Of a DNA stretch of 64,000 nt, positions 62,901 to 64,000 are shown piece after piece. The stretch comes from Aestuariimicrobium kwangyangense DSM 21549 (GTDB lineage Bacteria > Actinomycetota > Actinomycetes > Propionibacteriales > Propionibacteriaceae). Location: positions 434,001 through 498,000 of the forward strand of contig NZ_ATXE01000001.1 in NCBI RefSeq assembly GCF_000421525.1. The letters run 5' to 3'. Both the position numbers and the translations under genes were made by a program. The first letter of the stretch is position 1. Every line of letters begins with the position of its first letter. A model generated the notes under the pieces. The model saw only the letters and a list, made by a program, of their open reading frames with translations. It ran no database searches and had not been told where the DNA came from.

Positions 62901-64000
62901 GCTCAGAACTACTACCTCGATGCTTTGGTGGGTCAGGTGGCTGTGCGCGAAGCCGTGTCGCATGAAACGAGGTTCCCGCACCTGGTCGGCCTACGGCCAG
63001 ACCTCTATCGATGCTTCATGGAGCAAAGCTGGCGGCACGCCAAACCAACAGGTTCGGTGGGTCTCATCCATCCTGAGACGCACTTCACCGACGAACGTGC
63101 CGGGCTTCTTCGTGCGGCGACCTACCGGCGCCTTCGAAGGCACTGGCAGTTCATCAACGAACTGTCACTCTTCGAGGTGCATCACCTCGTGAGTTACGGC
63201 GTCCACGTCTACGGCGCGGCACGCGACGAGGTTTCCTTCCTCCAAGCGACGTCGCTCTATCACCCGGACACGGTCGAGCGGTCGCTCAAACATGATGGTT
63301 CAGGAACTGAGCCTGGCCTAAAGGACGACGACGGCCACTGGGACTTACGACCACACGCAGGCCGGATCACGAAGGTCGGCCTGGATGGACTCCGATCCTG
63401 GAACTCAATTCTTGGAGAGAGTGGGAGCCCAGCCCTGCACACCGCGATGGTCTACGAGGTGAACAGGACTGCCGCTTCTGTCCTTGCGAAGCTTGGGGCA
63501 TCGCCACGAGTTGCCAGCAGCGACCTACGATTCAGCCCCGGGCTGATCGAGACCGATGCTCGCAAGAAGCACTTGATCGAGTCCCGATGGGGTGAGCCGT
63601 CGACGGCCACCAACGTGGTCTTGCTGGGGCCGAATCTGCACGTCAACAACCCGTTCTACAAGAGCCCCAACCCGACGATGCGGAACAACCTTGACTGGTC
63701 GTTGGTGGACACCGAGCGCCTCCCAGTTCACGCCTTGCCGGTCACCTCGTACAAGCCACTTGCGACGGAAGGTCTCTTTGAGAATTCTCACCAGCAATGG
63801 GATGGCGTGCCGAGCGTACGCCTTCCTCGCGTCGCGTGGCGCGGCATGGCTGCGAATACTGGTGAGCGAACGCTGATCCCGACTCTTCTGCCGAGTGGCT
63901 TCACTCATGTGAACGCGGTCTTCTCGGCCGGCAGCCCAAGAGCGAGCGTCCGTGACCTAGCCTTGGTCCTCGCTTCGATGAGCAGCCTTCTGGGCGACTT
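59991..64000 (+). CDS. drmMI: Large Eco57I-type adenine DNA methyltransferase, probable DISARM DrmMI (3' truncated)
   Basis: An open frame of at least 1336 codons runs past the right edge. The N-terminal ~500 residues have no motif I know. A class I methyltransferase core follows: SAM motif CEPALGSGAF (554-563) and catalytic motif IV NPPW (926-929), which marks N6-adenine methylation. About 365 residues separate them, a very long insertion, as in Eco57I and PglX-like enzymes. GTG overlaps the helicase stop and AGGAGGG lies just upstream. DISARM DrmMI marks host DNA so that the other subunits spare it. PglX of BREX is the alternative; downstream genes would decide. Confidence 0.75.
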   Translation, partial: MSASDAILIGEDWISEHYFTTDATSQSFKAQVLARRKGWDEQTEGESVRSRFTGARGSLLARLASLSDAPDLAGEIRSDLIRILGYTALGLVSTVTGPVTLVRQVSLPDGPAVALISATPVETAEDLLEKDVATLIEPYVVDDSTQILSVSRLLSAMFVEDDAPDFALVFAGRIALVAERERWPEGRYLAVDLQLVTERSDDKKGGETDTALACVAAESLAPDAEGNIWWHRVLEESINHTVGVSQDLREGVRLSIEIIANDVVTRRAARGFPPLPQSEAQPLAKQSLRFLYRILFLLYAEASPQLGVLPTGAPEYEQGYSLDRLRDLIQTPLTSPRAEAGSHLYESLSVLFRLVDEGYVPAEEQRDEGLVQALTFRSLRADLFRPEATALIDEVKLSNVELQRVLQNLLLSKEKRGSDRGFISYAELGINQLGAVYEGLMSYTGRFAETDLYEVAKGGDGSKGSWLVPFDRAGSVDDKDFIRYEDPITGERKPVLHKNGSFVFRLAGRERQQSASYYTPEVLTRFTVGQALEELLDQGGEATPAKDVLSMTVCEPALGSGAFAIEAVRQLAAEYLARRQDELGERIDPEEYPKELQKVKAYLALHNVYGVDLNSTAVELAEISLWLDTMMEGLQAPWFGLHLRRGNSLIGARRAVYARHQVEKKRAWLKDVPRDVPLTGIPDAEGRLGAASGGVHHFLLPAEGWGSAINAKEAKEIAPEALERLKQWRKQVLVQPTKAQVETLVGLGRRVETLWQLAWRRLSIAESEIRRSIDVWGADDLPVGGAVTRDQIEENLANPNGAYRRLRRVMDAWCALWFWPLTEETAPPSIDEWIETLQKLLGRVGNVKKQHVGQLSLASAAAWDDLGVAEESDLGFAMVSDVAKVLDEHPWLAAAERVAAQQGFFHWELDFAPVFSRGGFDLQIGNPPWVRPDWDEAAILAEFDPRWSLEGKVEAKLAPVRRDETLGSTTAQNYYLDALVGQVAVREAVSHETRFPHLVGLRPDLYRCFMEQSWRHAKPTGSVGLIHPETHFTDERAGLLRAATYRRLRRHWQFINELSLFEVHHLVSYGVHVYGAARDEVSFLQATSLYHPDTVERSLKHDGSGTEPGLKDDDGHWDLRPHAGRITKVGLDGLRSWNSILGESGSPALHTAMVYEVNRTAASVLAKLGASPRVASSDLRFSPGLIETDARKKHLIESRWGEPSTATNVVLLGPNLHVNNPFYKSPNPTMRNNLDWSLVDTERLPVHALPVTSYKPLATEGLFENSHQQWDGVPSVRLPRVAWRGMAANTGERTLIPTLLPSGFTHVNAVFSAGSPRASVRDLALVLASMSSLLGD

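Noticed and set aside
57145-64000. BREX (pglX with a brx helicase)
   Set aside because: BREX type 3 places pglX before the helicase and includes brxC/pglZ nearby; here the helicase comes first, as in DISARM. Not excluded, since the operon is cut.
57145-64000. Classical type I restriction-modification locus
   Set aside because: No specificity (HsdS) subunit, and the methyltransferase is far larger than HsdM with Eco57I-like layout.

Overview
The window is GC-rich DNA with almost no intergenic space and many 4-base ATGA/GTGA gene overlaps. Gene content points to an actinobacterium: rpsF-ssb-rpsR-rplI, an MprAB-like two-component system, AGPS-type and SIP proteins, a K+-independent H+-pyrophosphatase, TTGTCCACA-type DnaA boxes, and TANNNT -10 boxes 6-7 bases from start codons (leaderless mRNAs). 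A propionibacterial relative is plausible but not proven from sequence alone.

Layout. 1-5.6 kb: surface polysaccharide and cell-wall genes (two glycosyltransferases, a sugar-phosphate transferase, an alanine racemase, a FemAB-type aminoacyl transferase). 5.6-10.5 kb: an endonuclease/exonuclease/phosphatase protein, then a four-gene minus-strand operon (SDR, PlsC-like acyltransferase, AGPS-like synthase, GyrI-like protein) that looks like a bacterial ether-lipid pathway. 10.6-15.5 kb: an ECF42-like sigma factor and ackA-pta. 15.5-23.5 kb: nickel/cobalt transporter, endonuclease IV, acyl-CoA synthetase, an HAD/NagZ-like pair, and a repeat-rich TM2 protein. 23.6-27.5 kb: rhodanese, thrC, and the rpsF-ssb-rpsR-rplI operon with an S6:S18-type leader. 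27.6-31.8 kb: a sugar ABC importer without its ATPase, behind a LacI-type operator. 31.8-37.1 kb: NUDIX, GNAT, phosphotransferase, SIP, YibE/F and AlkA genes, with a small DnaA-box cluster. 37.2-42.9 kb: H+-PPase, MprAB-like pair, S51 peptidase. 42.9-43.6 kb: a gene-poor, repeat-bearing stretch. 43.6-51.7 kb: an assimilatory sulfate-reduction and siroheme operon with a LysR regulator; a near-identical palindrome lies at both the operon start and the regulator promoter. 51.7-57.0 kb: a sugar MFS transporter, a helicase IV-like helicase with a nuclease-like insertion, and a divergent NERD nuclease protein.

57.1-64.0 kb: a SNF2/HepA-type helicase overlapping a very large Eco57I-type adenine methyltransferase that runs off the right edge. 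Order, sizes and domains match the first two genes of class 1 DISARM phage defence (drmD, drmMI). These genes use more A/T-ending codons than the rest, consistent with transfer. The remaining DISARM genes would lie outside the window.

No rRNA, tRNA, CRISPR array or insertion sequence was recognised.
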